DNA of 64,000 bases from contig NZ_JACBZR010000001.1 of NCBI RefSeq assembly GCF_013408335.1, positions 124,001 through 188,000 of the forward strand. Direction: 5' to 3'. The stretch is from Nocardioides panzhihuensis (GTDB taxonomy: Bacteria; Actinomycetota; Actinomycetes; Propionibacteriales; Nocardioidaceae). Of this stretch, positions 32,697 through 42,120 are shown one piece after another; positions within the stretch are counted from its first letter, which is position 1, and every line of letters starts with the position of its first letter. The notes beneath the pieces are model-generated. The model had not been told where the DNA came from and did no database searches. It worked only from the letters and a program-made list of their open reading frames with translations. Made by a program: the position numbers and the translations under genes.

Positions 32697-34244
32697 ATGA
32701 CACATGTGATCACTGGCAGCTGTTGCAACGACGCCTCCTGCGTCGCGGCTTGCCCAGTCAACTGCATCCACCCAACACCGGACGAGCCAGCCTTTGCGAC
32801 CGCGGAGATGCTCTACATCGATCCGGACGCCTGCATCGACTGCGGCGCGTGTGTCGACGTCTGCCCGGTCGAAGCGGTTGCCCCCGACTTCGAGCTCGAG
32901 CCGGAGGACGAGCCCTTCCTTGCTCTCAACGGTGCCTGGTTCGCGGCCCCGGGCCGCTCCGACTACCCCTCGACGCCGCCGCGCCAACCCGGGCTGACTG
33001 TCGAGCGGGCAGCACCGCTTCGGGTCGCCGTCATCGGCACTGGACCGAGTGCCGGGTACGTCGTCGAGTCGCTCTGTGGCGTACGCGACCTGGCTGTCGA
33101 TGTCACCGTGATCGACAGGCTGCTCACCCCTGGGGGGCTGGCCCGCTTCGGGGTGGCGCCCGACCATCCGCACACGAAGTCCTCCGGTGACGCGGTGATC
33201 AAGGCGTTGCGGCGTCAGGGGGTCACTGCCCGCCTCGGGGTGGAGGTGGGCGTCGACGTCAGCATCGAGGAGCTGCGCGCGACCCACCACGCGGTGGTCC
33301 TCGCGACCGGTGCCTCCGAAGGGCGCACACTCGGACTGCCCGGCGCCGACCTGCCCGGCTCCGTGACCGCGGCCGACCTGGTTGGCTGGTACAACGGCCA
33401 TCCCGACCATGCCGACCTCGCCCCTGACCTGGGCGTCGAGCGGGCCGTAGTCATCGGCAACGGAAATGTTGCCCTCGATGTTGCCCGAGTGCTGCTCACC
33501 GACCCGGCGGAGCTGCGCCGAACCGACATCGCCGAGCACGCCCTGGCGGCGCTGGATGTGAGCAATGTCCGGGAGGTTGTCGTCGTGGGCCGTCGCGGCC
33601 CCGAGCATGCCGCCTTCACTGCCAGCGAGCTGATCGGCCTCGCCTCCGTGCGTGGGCTCTCCCTCGCCGCCCGCGTCGAGGACCTGGCGCCCGAGGTGGG
33701 CGAGGGCGACCCGGTCCTCGCGTACAAGCTCGACGTGCTTCGCTCCTTCGGCAACTCCTCCGGTGAGCGCCGTCTGGAGCTGCGGTTCGGGCTACGCCCG
33801 ACCGAGATCCTGGGCGAGGACGTTGTGCGCGGCGTGAGGTTCGAGAGCGGTGAGGTGATCGAGACCGAGCTGGTCGTGGCAGCGATCGGCTACCGCTCCC
33901 GACCGATGCCAGGGTTGCCGTTCGACGAGGCTCGCGGTGTGATTCCTAGCCGGGGCGGCCGGGTCTCGGGGGCGAATGGCGTCTACGTCTCCGGTTGGGT
34001 CAAGCGCGGCCCGTCGGGTGGGATCGGCGCCAACCGATGGTGCGCCCGCGAGACCGTCGAGGCACTGCTCGCCGATTTCGACGCCGGCATGCTGACCGCG
34101 CCTGCCGGCGACGAACGGATCACCGGCGCCGACCTGATCGCCTGGGAGCGGATCGACCGGCACGAGCGTGCGCTCGGACGGGCAGCGGGGAGGCCCAGGA
34201 TCAAGGTTGTGGAGGTGGCTGAGCAGCGTGGGCTGCTCGGCTGA
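32697..34244 (+). CDS. Ferredoxin/ferredoxin-NADP reductase fusion (FprB-like)
   Basis: This 515-residue protein joins a bacterial-type ferredoxin to an adrenodoxin-reductase-like flavoprotein. Residues about 1-70 hold cysteine clusters CCNDASCVAACPVNC and CIDCGACVDVCP for two iron-sulfur centres. The FAD motif VAVIGTGPSAGYVV is near residue 110 and the NADPH motif VVIGNGNVALDVARVL near 245. It would pass electrons from NAD(P)H to the [3Fe-4S] ferredoxin and the P450 encoded downstream. FprB-type fusions of mycobacteria have this order. It is the first gene of the TetR-controlled module. Confidence 0.87.
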   Translation: MTHVITGSCCNDASCVAACPVNCIHPTPDEPAFATAEMLYIDPDACIDCGACVDVCPVEAVAPDFELEPEDEPFLALNGAWFAAPGRSDYPSTPPRQPGLTVERAAPLRVAVIGTGPSAGYVVESLCGVRDLAVDVTVIDRLLTPGGLARFGVAPDHPHTKSSGDAVIKALRRQGVTARLGVEVGVDVSIEELRATHHAVVLATGASEGRTLGLPGADLPGSVTAADLVGWYNGHPDHADLAPDLGVERAVVIGNGNVALDVARVLLTDPAELRRTDIAEHALAALDVSNVREVVVVGRRGPEHAAFTASELIGLASVRGLSLAARVEDLAPEVGEGDPVLAYKLDVLRSFGNSSGERRLELRFGLRPTEILGEDVVRGVRFESGEVIETELVVAAIGYRSRPMPGLPFDEARGVIPSRGGRVSGANGVYVSGWVKRGPSGGIGANRWCARETVEALLADFDAGMLTAPAGDERITGADLIAWERIDRHERALGRAAGRPRIKVVEVAEQRGLLG

Positions 34245-34264
34245 GGAGGGTCGCTCGTCTTTAA

Positions 34265-34282
34265 TCGGACAAAATCGTCCGA
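34265..34282. promoter_or_regulatory. TetR operator 2, TCGGAC-N6-GTCCGA
   Basis: A perfect 6-bp inverted repeat with a 6-base spacer (AAAATC) upstream of the aldehyde dehydrogenase operon. It matches the site before the tetR gene at 32617-32634, and CCTTGACATG directly after it suggests a -35 box overlapping the operator. Confidence 0.7.
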
Positions 34283-34357
34283 AACCTTGACATGTGTTCG
34301 GGGTCACAGTTTGATGGGGTTAATTATCTAACGCATTAGCCCCGAGGAGGGCGCCCC

Positions 34358-35809
34358 ATGTCAGACCTCGACCGCAACCCGCCGAAGGTGCACCTGCGAA
34401 TCAATGGCGAGCGACTCGACGCCGGGTCCGGCGGCACGTACGACCACATCAGCCCCGCCACCGGCCAGGTCGACGCGACCATCCCGCTCGCTGACAAGAA
34501 CGAGATCGACCTCGCGGTCACCGCGGCCCACAACGCGTTCCAGAGCTGGAAGCGCACGCCGCCGGCGGTGCGCCGCGAGCTGCTCGTCAAGCTCGCCGGC
34601 CTGATCGAGGCGAACGCCTCGGAGTTCGGCCGGCTCGGGGTACTCGACAACGGCACCCCGATGACCGTCGGCTCGGCCTTTCCGTCCCTCTCGGCCGAAT
34701 GGACCCGCTACTACGCGGGCTGGGCCGACAAGATCCAGGGTGACCTGACCGGCAACCCGGTCCAGGACGGTGAGCTCGGCTACACCCTGGCTCAGCCGTA
34801 CGGCGTGGTCGGCATCATCATCACCTGGAACGGCCCGCTCATCTCACTGGCCATGAAGATCCCGGCCGCCGTCGCCGCGGGCAACACGGTGGTGGTCAAG
34901 CCCTCCGAGCTCACCCCGTTCAGCGGCGAGCTCTTCATGGATCTGGTCGAGGAAGCGGGCTTCCCGCCGGGTGTCATCAACCTCCTCCCGGGCACGGCCG
35001 AGGCCGGTGCCCAGCTGGTCGGCCACCCGCTGGTCAAGAAGATCACCTTCACCGGCGGCCCGGCGACCGCTTCGAAGATCCTGGCCGCCTGCGCCGCCGA
35101 CATGAAGCCGGCCGTGCTGGAGCTCGGCGGGAAGTCGGCCAACATCGTCTTCCCCGACGCCGATCTCGACTCCGCGTGCGAGATCGGCACGACGTACTCG
35201 TTGATGGCGCTATCGGGCCAGGGCTGCGCCTTCGCGACTCGGATGATCGTGCACGAGGACGTCTACGACGACGTGGTGGCCCGGGTGAAAATGGTCGCGG
35301 AGAACATCCCGGTGGGCGACCCGTTCGACCCGGCGGTCGTCTCGGGCCCGGTCATCAACGAGGCCGCCGTGGACCGCATCCTCAGCATGATCGAGCGGGC
35401 CAAGGAGCAGGGATCCACCCTGCTGGCCGGCGGCAACCGGATCGCACGCGAGGGGTTCTTCATCGAGCCCACCGTCTTCACTGACGTCGACCCCGACTCC
35501 GAGCTCGCCCAGAACGAGGTGTTCGGCCCGGTGCTCGCGATCTTCAAGTTCTCCACCGAGGAGGAGGCGATCGAGCTGGCCAACGGCACACGTTACGCGC
35601 TGTCGTCCTACGTCCAGACCAAGGACCTCGATCGGGCCGTACGCGTCGCCGCCGAGCTCGACGCCGGCGAGACCCTCGTCAACGGCGCCATGAACCTCCA
35701 GGTCGGCCGGCCCTTCGGTGGCTTTGGGCTCTCCGGCATGGGCAAGGAAGGCGGCCGCCAGGGCATCGAGGAGTTCCTCCGAACCCGCGCCGTCGGCATC
35801 AAGCTCTGA
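34358..35809 (+). CDS. NAD(P)-dependent aldehyde dehydrogenase
   Basis: This 483-residue enzyme oxidises an aldehyde to its carboxylic acid. Asn158 in TWNGP, Glu255 in LELGGKSAN and the nucleophile Cys290 in SGQGCAF are all present, so the active site is complete. A strong ribosome site (GAGGAGGG) precedes the ATG. It starts the operon with the SDR, P450 and ferredoxin genes, and probably oxidises the aldehyde formed from the P450 product. The acid can then be activated to a CoA ester. The TetR operator lies 76 bp upstream. Confidence 0.92.
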   Translation: MSDLDRNPPKVHLRINGERLDAGSGGTYDHISPATGQVDATIPLADKNEIDLAVTAAHNAFQSWKRTPPAVRRELLVKLAGLIEANASEFGRLGVLDNGTPMTVGSAFPSLSAEWTRYYAGWADKIQGDLTGNPVQDGELGYTLAQPYGVVGIIITWNGPLISLAMKIPAAVAAGNTVVVKPSELTPFSGELFMDLVEEAGFPPGVINLLPGTAEAGAQLVGHPLVKKITFTGGPATASKILAACAADMKPAVLELGGKSANIVFPDADLDSACEIGTTYSLMALSGQGCAFATRMIVHEDVYDDVVARVKMVAENIPVGDPFDPAVVSGPVINEAAVDRILSMIERAKEQGSTLLAGGNRIAREGFFIEPTVFTDVDPDSELAQNEVFGPVLAIFKFSTEEEAIELANGTRYALSSYVQTKDLDRAVRVAAELDAGETLVNGAMNLQVGRPFGGFGLSGMGKEGGRQGIEEFLRTRAVGIKL

Positions 35810-35841
35810 CCACTCTGAAACCGAGAAGAGAGATCCCCATC

Positions 35842-36660
35842 ATGACTGGAAGCCTCGAAGGCCGCGTGGCCTTCATCACCGGTGCTGCCCGCGGTCAGGG
35901 TCGTGCGCACGCGATCCGCTTGGCCCGAGAGGGCGCCGACATCATCGGGCTCGACATCTGCGAGGACATTGCCAGCTTCGACTACTCCTGCGCCACCTGG
36001 GAGGAGCTGCAAGAGACCGCGGACCTGGTCGGGAAGGAGGGTCGGACGATGGTGATCGGCAAAGCCGATGTACGCGACCCTGCGGCCGTCAAGCAGGTCT
36101 TCGACGACGGCATCGCCCAGCTCGGCCGGGTCGATATCGTGATCGCCAACGCTGGGATGATCCGCTACGGCGCGCCCGAGAACCCGCTCCAGGAGTGGCA
36201 AGACACCCTCGACGTCATCCTCACTGGCGCTTTCAACACCGTCCAGGCCTCGATCGGCAAGCTCATCGATGGCGGCAACGGTGGCTCGATCGTGCTGGTC
36301 AGTTCCAGCGCCGGCCTCAAGGGCACTGGCAGCGATCTGCCCGCGGCCCAGGCGTACACCGCCGCCAAGCGCGGCCTGGCCGGCTACATGCAGGTGCTGG
36401 CGCAGCAGTACGCGCCGCAGATGATCCGTGTCAACAGCATTCACCCCACCGGCGTCATCTCCGGCATGACGACCAACGAGGCCATGATGAAGATGGCCGC
36501 CGACCCGAACACCAACATCTCGGCGATGCAGAACCTGCTGCCGATCCAGATCCTCCAGCCCGAGGACATCGCCAACGCCGTGGCCTACCTGGTCAGCGAC
36601 GAGGCGAAGTTCGTCACCGGCACCCAGTGGGCGCTCGACGCCGGCTTCTCGGTGCGCTGA
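35842..36660 (+). CDS. Mycofactocin-coupled short-chain dehydrogenase
   Basis: This 272-residue SDR starts GRVAFITGAARGQGRAHAIR, the Rossmann NAD site, and carries the insertion FDYSCATWEELQETADLVGK typical of carveol-dehydrogenase-like SDRs that keep NAD tightly bound and use mycofactocin as the outside electron acceptor. The catalytic Tyr and Lys are in AYTAAKRGLAG, and Ser is in VLVSSSAG. It probably oxidises an alcohol made by the P450. Mycofactocin synthesis genes are not in the window and should be elsewhere in the genome. Confidence 0.85.
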   Translation: MTGSLEGRVAFITGAARGQGRAHAIRLAREGADIIGLDICEDIASFDYSCATWEELQETADLVGKEGRTMVIGKADVRDPAAVKQVFDDGIAQLGRVDIVIANAGMIRYGAPENPLQEWQDTLDVILTGAFNTVQASIGKLIDGGNGGSIVLVSSSAGLKGTGSDLPAAQAYTAAKRGLAGYMQVLAQQYAPQMIRVNSIHPTGVISGMTTNEAMMKMAADPNTNISAMQNLLPIQILQPEDIANAVAYLVSDEAKFVTGTQWALDAGFSVR

Positions 36661-36675
36661 GAACGGAGACATCAG

Positions 36676-37869
36676 ATGACTCTCACCGACCACAGAATCG
36701 TCGGGACCGGCACGGTCGAGGAGGCGGGGGACCGCTTCGAGGCCCTGCGCGCAAAGCAGCGCATCGTGAAGGTCACCGAGCCGGACCGGACCTACTGGAT
36801 GGTGCTCGACCACGACCTGATGCGGGAGTGCCTGCAGAACCCGGCAGTCTTCTCGAGCGAGGTCGTCACCCCGCTCAACCCGGACCCTCCCTTCAAGATG
36901 ATCCCAATCCAGCTCGACCCGCCCGGGCACACTCCGTGGCGTCAGCACCTGGCCCGCTACTTCTCCCCGAAGCAGATGGCGAAGCTGCGTCCCCGGATCG
37001 AGGAGCGCACCCGCGAGCTGGTCACGGAGATCAAGGAGAAGGGCTCCTGCGACTACCTGGCAGAGTTTGCGCTCCAGGTGCCGACCGTGGTGTTCCTGGA
37101 GGTGATGGGTCTCCCGGTCGAGGAGCTGCCCAAGTTCCTCGAGTGGGAGGCACTCGCCCTGGCGCCATCCCCGGACGGCACCTTCGATGCCGACCTTCAG
37201 GTGGGCGGGATCTTCTCGGTCATCGGCTACTTCCAAGGCGAGCTCGCCCGGATGCGCGAGACCGGCGAGCGTGGCGACAACCTGCTTTCGCAGATGCTCG
37301 AGTGGGAGATCGACGGCGTCGCACCCACCGATGACGAGCTGATCAACTGCTGCCTGCTGCTCTTCCTAGCGGGCCTGGACACGGTCGCGATGAGCCTGTC
37401 CTACTCCATGCACCACCTGGCCACCCACGAGGCCGACCGCAAGCACGTCGCAGCCACTGTGGAGGCGGGGGAGTCCATGGACGACATCGTCGAGGAGCTG
37501 CTGCGCTTCTATGCCGTGCCGGAGATCGGTCGCAAGCTGGCGCAGGACACCGAGATCGACGGCAACCAGCTGGTGGCCGGTGACCTGATCCTGTTCCCGC
37601 TCGTCTCAGGCAACCGTGACGACGCCCTATCGCCGGGGGCGGACCACGTGGACTTCAACCGCGGCCCCGCCCCGCATCTGGGCTTCGGTGGTGGTCCTCA
37701 CCGGTGCATCGGGTCGCACCTGGCCCGGCTGGAGATGAAGATTGCTCTCCAGGGCTGGCACGAGCTCATCCCGGATTACGGTCTGGCGCCAGGTGCTGAG
37801 CCGCGCGCCTATTGGGGCAACGTGCACGGGATGTTCGGCCTCCACCTCGCCGGGTTCGGGGAGGAGTGA
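36676..37869 (+). CDS. Cytochrome P450
   Basis: This 397-residue soluble P450 has the I-helix AGLDT in FLAGLDTVAMSL, the K-helix ExxR in VEELLRFYAV and the heme-binding loop FGGGPHRCIGSHLAR with Cys344. All signature parts are intact and the length is normal for a bacterial three-component P450. It lies 15 bp after the mycofactocin-type SDR and 4 bp before its ferredoxin gene, so it is a co-translated hydroxylase. The substrate is unknown; the neighbours (Mce import, CoA-ester enzymes) suggest a lipid or terpenoid. Confidence 0.93.
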   Translation: MTLTDHRIVGTGTVEEAGDRFEALRAKQRIVKVTEPDRTYWMVLDHDLMRECLQNPAVFSSEVVTPLNPDPPFKMIPIQLDPPGHTPWRQHLARYFSPKQMAKLRPRIEERTRELVTEIKEKGSCDYLAEFALQVPTVVFLEVMGLPVEELPKFLEWEALALAPSPDGTFDADLQVGGIFSVIGYFQGELARMRETGERGDNLLSQMLEWEIDGVAPTDDELINCCLLLFLAGLDTVAMSLSYSMHHLATHEADRKHVAATVEAGESMDDIVEELLRFYAVPEIGRKLAQDTEIDGNQLVAGDLILFPLVSGNRDDALSPGADHVDFNRGPAPHLGFGGGPHRCIGSHLARLEMKIALQGWHELIPDYGLAPGAEPRAYWGNVHGMFGLHLAGFGEE

Positions 37870-37873
37870 GCCG

Positions 37874-38065
37874 ATGAAGGTCGCCGTGGACAAGGCGCTG
37901 TGCTCGGGGCATGCCCGGTGCAACGCGGTGGATGAGGACCTCTTCCCGCTCGATGACCTGGGATACGTCGAGTTCGACACGGCGGAGATCCCGGCCGGCC
38001 AGGAGGGCCCAGCGCGCCGCGGTGCCGACGCCTGCCCGGAGCGTGCGCTCAGCCTCCTGGAATGA
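37874..38065 (+). CDS. [3Fe-4S] ferredoxin of the P450 system
   Basis: This 63-residue ferredoxin has Cys10, Cys16 and Cys54 (CSGHARC and ACPERAL), with His in the place of the fourth cysteine ligand, the usual form of P450-partner ferredoxins with one [3Fe-4S] cluster. A GAGGAG ribosome site overlaps the end of the P450 gene. It would take electrons from the reductase at 32697-34244 and give them to the P450. Confidence 0.92.
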   Translation: MKVAVDKALCSGHARCNAVDEDLFPLDDLGYVEFDTAEIPAGQEGPARRGADACPERALSLLE

Positions 38066-38183
38066 GGCTGTCCGTGCTGCCGGCACGCCTGTCGGCTACG
38101 TCGGCGGCGCGGAATCTCTGTCAAAAGAAGTGTGATGAACGTAACTACGGACGGCATTGACCGTTATTCGTTCGAACCAGGTC

Positions 38184-38199
38184 AATCAGATGACTGATT
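38184..38199. promoter_or_regulatory. Palindromic operator before the mce operon
   Basis: AATCAG-ATGA-CTGATT is a perfect 6-bp inverted repeat ending 19 bases before the first mce gene. Closely related sites occur at 52344-52359, 61635-61650 and 63754-63769, each in the promoter of a CoA-ester gene set. The symmetric form with central A/T and AC is compatible with a GntR (FadR-type) regulator; such a gene is at 48281-49093. Confidence 0.7.
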
Positions 38200-38218
38200 A
38201 CAGGCGGGAGGGATCCAG

Positions 38219-38977
38219 ATGCTCGTGGCACGCACCGCGCTGACGCGGCTCGGCGGCTTCTTCTCTCTCTGCGGTGACAGCGCCGTCGCGGTCTTCCGCC
38301 GGCCCTTCCAGCTGCAGGAGGTCCTCGACCAGACGGTCTTCATCGCCAGCGTCTCGGTCGTCCCGGTGATCTTCGTGACCATCCCGTTCACCGTGGTCGT
38401 GCAGTTCTTCGTCGGCCAGCTGCTTACCGAGATCGGAGCGAACGACCTCGCCGGTGCAGGTGCAGGCCTGGCGGTGATCCAGGAACTGGGGCCGTTCTGC
38501 AGCGTCCTGGTCGTCGCCGGCGCCGGGGCAACTGCCGTCTGTGCCGATCTGGGCGCGCGCAAGATCCGCGAGGAGCTCGACGCCATGGAGACTCTCGGTA
38601 TCGACCCGGTGCACCGGCTCGTGGTCCCGCGGATCATCGCCTTCGTCATCGTCTCGGTCGGACTCTTCGGGATCGTCTCGGTGGTCGGCCTGGTGGGGAC
38701 GTACGCCTTCTCGGTGCTGGTCCAAGGGTCGAGTGCCGGCCTCTTCGTCGCCAACCTGACGCTGCTCACCGACCTGGGCAACTTCATCACCAGCCTGATC
38801 AAGACCGCCGTCTTCGGCCTGGCTGCCGCGCTGGTCGCCTCCTACCTCGGGCTCAACGCCAAGGGCGGGCCCAAGGGCGTCGGCGAGGCGGTCAACCAGA
38901 CGGTCGTCTACACGCTCATGGTGCTCGTGGTCCTCAACACGCTGATCACCAGCGTCTACCTGCAGATCGAGGGCTGA
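38219..38977 (+). CDS. yrbEA: Mce permease subunit YrbEA (MlaE family)
   Basis: This 252-residue integral membrane protein has the MlaE/YrbE fold with about five helices and the conserved loop DLGARKIREELDAMETLGID that meets the ATPase. Together with the next protein it forms the inner-membrane channel of an Mce lipid importer. The ATPase (MceG/Mkl) is normally encoded elsewhere. GGGAGG precedes the ATG. The operon promoter and the operator at 38184-38199 lie directly upstream. Confidence 0.92.
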   Translation: MLVARTALTRLGGFFSLCGDSAVAVFRRPFQLQEVLDQTVFIASVSVVPVIFVTIPFTVVVQFFVGQLLTEIGANDLAGAGAGLAVIQELGPFCSVLVVAGAGATAVCADLGARKIREELDAMETLGIDPVHRLVVPRIIAFVIVSVGLFGIVSVVGLVGTYAFSVLVQGSSAGLFVANLTLLTDLGNFITSLIKTAVFGLAAALVASYLGLNAKGGPKGVGEAVNQTVVYTLMVLVVLNTLITSVYLQIEG

Positions 38978-38980
38978 GCG

Positions 38981-39862
38981 ATGACCGCGACCGAGCCTCG
39001 AGACGTCATCCGACCCCGCAAGAAGTACGCGGCGCCACCCCGCCCGCGCAAGAAGCTGCCCTCGCCGTGGGCGCCCCTGGACGGCCTCGGCGACCAGGTG
39101 CTCTTCTACGTCAAGGTGGTCGCCAACATTCCCACGGCACTGGTCCGGCACCGGCGCGAGATCCTGCGCCTGCTCGGCGAGGTCAGCTTCGGCAGCGGTG
39201 CACTCGCCCTGATCGGTGGCACGGTGGTCACCGTCGGGTTCCTGACCTCGTTCGCCGGGATCGAGCTGGGCATCCAGGGCTACTCCCAGCTCAGCGACAT
39301 CGGTGTGGAAGCGCTGACCGGCTTCATCTCCGCATACATCAATACGCGGCTGGCCGCGCCGATCATCGCCGGGATCGCCTTGGTCGCGACCGTCGGCGCC
39401 GGGTTCACTGCCCAGCTGGGCGCAATGCGGGTCAGCGAGGAGATCGACGCGCTGGAGGTGATGTCGGTGCCGTCGGTGACCTACCTGGTCAGCACACGGG
39501 TGATCGCCGGGATGATCGCGGTCATCCCGCTCTACGCGGTTGCCCTGCTGGCCTCCTACGCCTGCACCCGACTGATCGTCACAGTCCTGTTCGGACAGTC
39601 TTCGGGGGCGTACGGACACTACTTCAGCACCTTCCTGATCCCGTCGGACATCCTCGCCTCGTTCGTGAAGGTGCTGATCATGTCCGTGGTGATCATGTCA
39701 GTGCACTGCTACTACGGCTACTTCGCCAGCGGCGGCCCGGCGGGCGTCGGCCGGGCCGTTGGCCGGGCGGTGCGCCTCTCCCTGGTCCTCGTCCTCTTCA
39801 CCGACATGCTGCTCAGCTTTGCGCTCTACGGCGCGACCGACACCCTCAACATCTCAGGCTGA
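38981..39862 (+). CDS. yrbEB: Mce permease subunit YrbEB (MlaE family)
   Basis: This 293-residue MlaE-family permease carries a basic N-terminal extension (RPRKKYAAPPRPRKKLP), about six hydrophobic segments and the loop AQLGAMRVSEEIDALEVMSV. It is the second half of the channel with YrbEA. It starts 3 bp after the preceding stop and is followed by the first Mce gene at 3 bp, so all are co-transcribed. The Tyr/Gly-rich stretch ICYYGYFASGGPAGVG-like region near the C-terminus is normal for the family. Confidence 0.9.
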   Translation: MTATEPRDVIRPRKKYAAPPRPRKKLPSPWAPLDGLGDQVLFYVKVVANIPTALVRHRREILRLLGEVSFGSGALALIGGTVVTVGFLTSFAGIELGIQGYSQLSDIGVEALTGFISAYINTRLAAPIIAGIALVATVGAGFTAQLGAMRVSEEIDALEVMSVPSVTYLVSTRVIAGMIAVIPLYAVALLASYACTRLIVTVLFGQSSGAYGHYFSTFLIPSDILASFVKVLIMSVVIMSVHCYYGYFASGGPAGVGRAVGRAVRLSLVLVLFTDMLLSFALYGATDTLNISG

Positions 39863-39865
39863 TCC

Positions 39866-41098
39866 ATGACCGCACGCGCCCCCTCCTCAGCCCGAAAGCG
39901 GCTTGCCGGCCTCGCCGCGCTGGCGGTGCTCACGCTCGCCGTGGCGACCACGCTCGGCATCTACACCAAAGCGTTCAAGCCGGCCACGATGGTCAGTATC
40001 GACGCCCCCCGCGCCGGGCTGCTCATGGACAGGGGCGCGCAGGTGCGACTGCATGGCCTCCCGGTCGGAGAGGTACGCGACGTCGAGGCCGGCGCGGGAG
40101 GCGGCGCCGTCCTCTCCGTGGCGCTCGAGCCTGACCACGTACCTCTGATCCCACGCGACGTCGCCGCCGACATCACGCCAACGACCGTCTTCGGGGCGAA
40201 GTACGTCGACCTGCTCACCTCTGGCGCCACGGTCGCCGATCCGGTCACCGCTGGCAGCGTGATCCGCACGGTGGACGTGACCATCGAGGCCAACGACATC
40301 TTCGGACAGCTCCAGGAGGTGCTGACGACCGTCGAGCCCGACCGGCTCAACGCCACCCTGACCGCGATGGCGACGGCCCTGGACGGAAGGGGCAGCGACC
40401 TGGGGGCGTACCTGAGCGAGGTCAACTCCTACCTCGGCCACCTCAACGGCTCGATGCCCGCGCTCGCGACCGACCTGGACCGGGCCGACGACGTGCTGGA
40501 CACCTATGCCGACGTCGCCCCCGAGCTGATCAGCACCGCCGGCCACCTCACGGTCACCAGTCGCACCCTCGACAAGCAGTCGGCGGGCCTGCAGGCGATG
40601 CTGACCAGCTTCACCAGCGCCGCTGGAACCGCCGATGACCTCCTGGTGGCCTCGGCCGAGCCGATGGTGACCTCGCTGGCGCTGCTGCGCCCCGTCACGG
40701 ACACGCTGGCTCGCTACTCACCCGAGCTGCCCTGCCTGCTGGAGGGGCTGGTCAAGCACCGCGACTCGGTCATGGAGTTCCTCGGCGCAGACCTGCCGGG
40801 CATCCAGGGCCTGGTCTCGCTGCTGCCTGCGCAACAGGGCTACAAGTATCCTCGGGACCTGCCCAAGCTGGTCCCGGACTCGGGGCCGGACTGCCTCTCC
40901 CTGCCCGAGATGAAGCTGGCCAACCCGCCACATCGCGACTTCGACGACGGGGTCGGCACCTACGACGAGGGCAGCGACGAGCTCAGCGTCGGCAAGGACC
41001 CGGTCAAGGTCTACCTCGACCTGCTCGAGGGCTGGTTCGGCACCACCGGTCTCAACGCTCTGATCGATGAGCTCGCCCGAACGGGGGCGGTCAGGTGA
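39866..41098 (+). CDS. mceA: Mce family protein, position A
   Basis: This 410-residue envelope protein has one N-terminal membrane helix (LAALAVLTLAVATTLGIY), an MlaD domain (about residues 40-120, containing RAGLLMDRGAQVRLHGLPVG) and a long helical region that forms a coiled tube with the other Mce proteins. The six Mce proteins form a shuttle that carries lipids through the envelope to YrbE. It starts 3 bp after YrbEB, and the GTGA at its end is shared with the next gene. Confidence 0.9.
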   Translation: MTARAPSSARKRLAGLAALAVLTLAVATTLGIYTKAFKPATMVSIDAPRAGLLMDRGAQVRLHGLPVGEVRDVEAGAGGGAVLSVALEPDHVPLIPRDVAADITPTTVFGAKYVDLLTSGATVADPVTAGSVIRTVDVTIEANDIFGQLQEVLTTVEPDRLNATLTAMATALDGRGSDLGAYLSEVNSYLGHLNGSMPALATDLDRADDVLDTYADVAPELISTAGHLTVTSRTLDKQSAGLQAMLTSFTSAAGTADDLLVASAEPMVTSLALLRPVTDTLARYSPELPCLLEGLVKHRDSVMEFLGADLPGIQGLVSLLPAQQGYKYPRDLPKLVPDSGPDCLSLPEMKLANPPHRDFDDGVGTYDEGSDELSVGKDPVKVYLDLLEGWFGTTGLNALIDELARTGAVR

Positions 41099-42120
41099 AG
41101 ATCCGCGACCCACGCAGCCTCGTCCTGGTCCTGGTCTTCATCGTGACCACCAGCCTGCTCTCGGCGATCGTCGCGGTCACCCTCGGCCGGATGCGGATCG
41201 AGGAGACCGTCAGCTACCAGGCCATGTTCCAGGACGCCTCCGGTCTCCGCGAGGGCGTCGACGTACGCGCCTCGGGGGTCACCGTCGGCACCGTCGGCGA
41301 TCTGCGCCTACGCGAGGACCACCAGGTCGAGGTGACCTTCGAGGTGCCGGCCGACCTGCCGCTGACCGAGTCGTCCACGGCTGCCATCCGGTGGGCCAAC
41401 CTGACCGGTGACCGCTACCTGGAGGTCGGACCGGGCAAGGACACCGGCGCAGCCGCGCTCCCTCCGGGCACCGCCATCCCCTCCTCGCGTACGTCACCCG
41501 CGCTCGACCTCGACACCGTCTTCAACGGCTTCAAGCCGCTCTTCCGCGCGCTGTCGCCCAAGGACGTCAACCAGCTCACCGAGAGCATCATCGCGATCAC
41601 CCAGGGACAGGCCGGTGCCATCGACGCGTTGCTGACCGACATCGGCTCGTTGACCCAGACGCTGGCAGACCGCGACGAGCTGATCGGAAGCGTCATCGAC
41701 AACCTCACCCGGGTGCTGAGCACCATCGACCGTCGCCGCGACGAGGTCGACCGGCTCCTGCTCGGCCTGGCCGACCTCACCCACGGTCTGGCCGCCGATC
41801 GGAAGAGTATCGGCGCGTCGGTCGGCACCATCGGCACCTTCACCGGGAGGACCCGGTCGCTGCTGAAGGCGATCCGGCCCGACCTGGCCGCCTCCCTCGA
41901 CGAGACCGGGAGGGTGGCCGCGAACGTCAATGCCGATGCCGACTACGTCGACCGCATCCTGAAGCAGTATCCCGACGTCGTGCACAGGCTCGGTCGTGGC
42001 GGGACGTACGGCTCGTTCTTCAACTTCTACCTCTGCGGGATCCGGGTCAAGACCGGCACCTCGGACGCGCCTGTCTACTCGCCCTACCTGATGAGCAAGG
42101 AGGACCGATGCGTTTTCTGA
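41095..42120 (+). CDS. mceB: Mce family protein, position B
   Basis: This 341-residue Mce protein has an N-terminal helix (SLVLVLVFIVTTSLLSAIVA), an MlaD domain (ASGLREGVDVRASGVTVGTV) and a long helical segment ending in a conserved Cys-containing stretch (FNFYLCGIRVKTG). The GTG start overlaps the previous stop by 4 bases. The next gene begins 13 bases before this one ends, so they are tightly coupled. It forms part of the hexameric Mce tube. Confidence 0.9.
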   Translation: MKIRDPRSLVLVLVFIVTTSLLSAIVAVTLGRMRIEETVSYQAMFQDASGLREGVDVRASGVTVGTVGDLRLREDHQVEVTFEVPADLPLTESSTAAIRWANLTGDRYLEVGPGKDTGAAALPPGTAIPSSRTSPALDLDTVFNGFKPLFRALSPKDVNQLTESIIAITQGQAGAIDALLTDIGSLTQTLADRDELIGSVIDNLTRVLSTIDRRRDEVDRLLLGLADLTHGLAADRKSIGASVGTIGTFTGRTRSLLKAIRPDLAASLDETGRVAANVNADADYVDRILKQYPDVVHRLGRGGTYGSFFNFYLCGIRVKTGTSDAPVYSPYLMSKEDRCVF

